In this document: piece after piece, positions 63,559-63,931 of the stretch
Position numbering within the stretch: the stretch's first letter is position 1
Layout of the letters: each line of letters begins with the position of its first letter
Origin: Hydrogenophilales bacterium
GTDB taxonomy: Bacteria; Pseudomonadota; Gammaproteobacteria; Burkholderiales; Eutrophovitaceae
Length of the DNA: 63,931 bases
Reading direction: 5' to 3'
Assembly (NCBI GenBank): GCA_902627495.1
Contig: CACOJS010000010.1
Coordinates: 1-63,931 of the forward strand
Program-made: the position numbers and the translations under genes
The notes under the pieces: model-generated
What the model saw: the letters and a program-made list of their open reading frames with translations, nothing else
Told to the model about the DNA's origin: nothing
Database searches by the model: none

Positions 63559-63931
63559 ATGAATTCAATCACGCCGGTATTACAGTTGGTGGAAAGAGCT
63601 AAATCGAATATTGTATTGATTGGGCCAGAAGATGCGTTAAAAAAAAATAATGACGAAGAAGTTGTATTTGTCGATATTAGAGATATACGTGAATTGTGGA
63701 GGGAAGCAAAAATAAAAAATGCTTATCATGCTCCTCGCGGTATGCTCGAGTTTTGGGTTGATCCACATTCTCCATATTTTAAAGATATATTTCAAAAAGG
63801 TAATCACTTTATTTTGTATTGTGCATCTGGTTGGCGTTCAGCTCTTGCTGTTTTTACTTTGCAGGAAATGGGAATGAGTCAGGTCAGTAGCTTAGAAGGT
63901 GGATTTAACCTTTGGAAAAAATTAGGTTATC
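63559..63931 (+). CDS. Rhodanese-domain protein, 3' end cut by window edge
   Basis: At least 124 residues from ATG 63559 with no stop before the window ends. VVFVDIRDIRELWREAKIKNAYHAPRGM is the N-terminal rhodanese block and ILYCASGWRSALAV holds the catalytic Cys of the active-site loop, followed by SSLEGGFNLWKKLGY. It is a single-domain sulfurtransferase-like protein, probably close to its full length here. Role unknown. Confidence 0.88.
   Translation, partial: MNSITPVLQLVERAKSNIVLIGPEDALKKNNDEEVVFVDIRDIRELWREAKIKNAYHAPRGMLEFWVDPHSPYFKDIFQKGNHFILYCASGWRSALAVFTLQEMGMSQVSSLEGGFNLWKKLGY

Noticed and set aside
1..63931. CRISPR arrays and insertion sequences
   Set aside because: No regularly spaced direct repeats and no complete transposase were found on either strand.

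Overview
The window reads as a chromosome segment of a low-GC, probably marine gammaproteobacterium. The main evidence is the order mtaD-ubiG-mupP (minus) beside gyrA-serC-serA-pheA-hisC-tyrA-aroA/cmk-rpsA-ihfB-lapB-pyrF (plus), which closely resembles the Pseudomonas gyrA-rpsA neighbourhood. A tmRNA with the tag ANDNNYALAA, heptose (LPS core) genes and beta-barrel outer-membrane proteins agree with this. No species can be named from the sequence alone.

Layout. 1-3.1 kb: the 5' part of an unrecognised secreted protein (minus, cut by the window edge) and several small hypothetical genes. 3.1-8.4 kb: a phytanoyl-CoA-dioxygenase-like gene, then a divergent biotin locus with bioA-bioF-bioD (minus) and bioB (plus). 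8.4-17 kb: a gene-poor accessory zone with a class III adenylate cyclase and a small coiled-coil gene, a YwqK-like lipoprotein, a MerC-like membrane protein, a fasciclin protein, and four members of a small secreted family (surface-adhesin-E-like), one broken by an in-frame amber codon. 17.1-38.7 kb: dense housekeeping genes, namely ssrA, mupP, a YajG-like lipoprotein, ubiG, mtaD, gyrA, the serine/aromatic/histidine-type operon with an aroA-cmk fusion, rpsA, ihfB, lapB, pyrF, the heptose kinase, hldD and rlmD. 38.8-45.6 kb: a BI-1 family protein and a lipid-modification cluster (FAD oxidoreductase, DUF1365, cyclopropane synthase-like, MFS, SDR) with a divergent DUF2177 gene. 45.6-46.5 kb: an outer-membrane protein with no ordinary start codon upstream of its signal peptide.

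46.6-56.1 kb is a genomic island at the 3' end of tRNA-Ser(UGA). It is bounded by a 14-bp direct repeat, carries matching tandem GTGGGGTACAA arm-type sites inside both ends, and has a tyrosine integrase that has lost its catalytic half. Its cargo is a two-gene DNA-modification/helicase system: a 1336-aa Eco57I/PglX-like N6-adenine methylase and a 1120-aa protein joining a PLD-type nuclease domain to an SNF2-like helicase. A fragment of a type I hsdR gene precedes it. This is the best candidate for an unusual defence system in the window.

56.2-63.9 kb: another adhesin-E-like gene, a zinc-acquisition locus (porin-like protein, ZnuA-like, ZnuB-like, no ZnuC) behind three GATAY...RTATC palindromes, an EamA transporter, a 1.3-kb stretch without convincing genes, a TIGR03084-like protein and the start of a rhodanese gene. 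One of the palindromes recurs upstream of the merC-like gene with one base changed, which suggests a shared, probably zinc-dependent, regulator.
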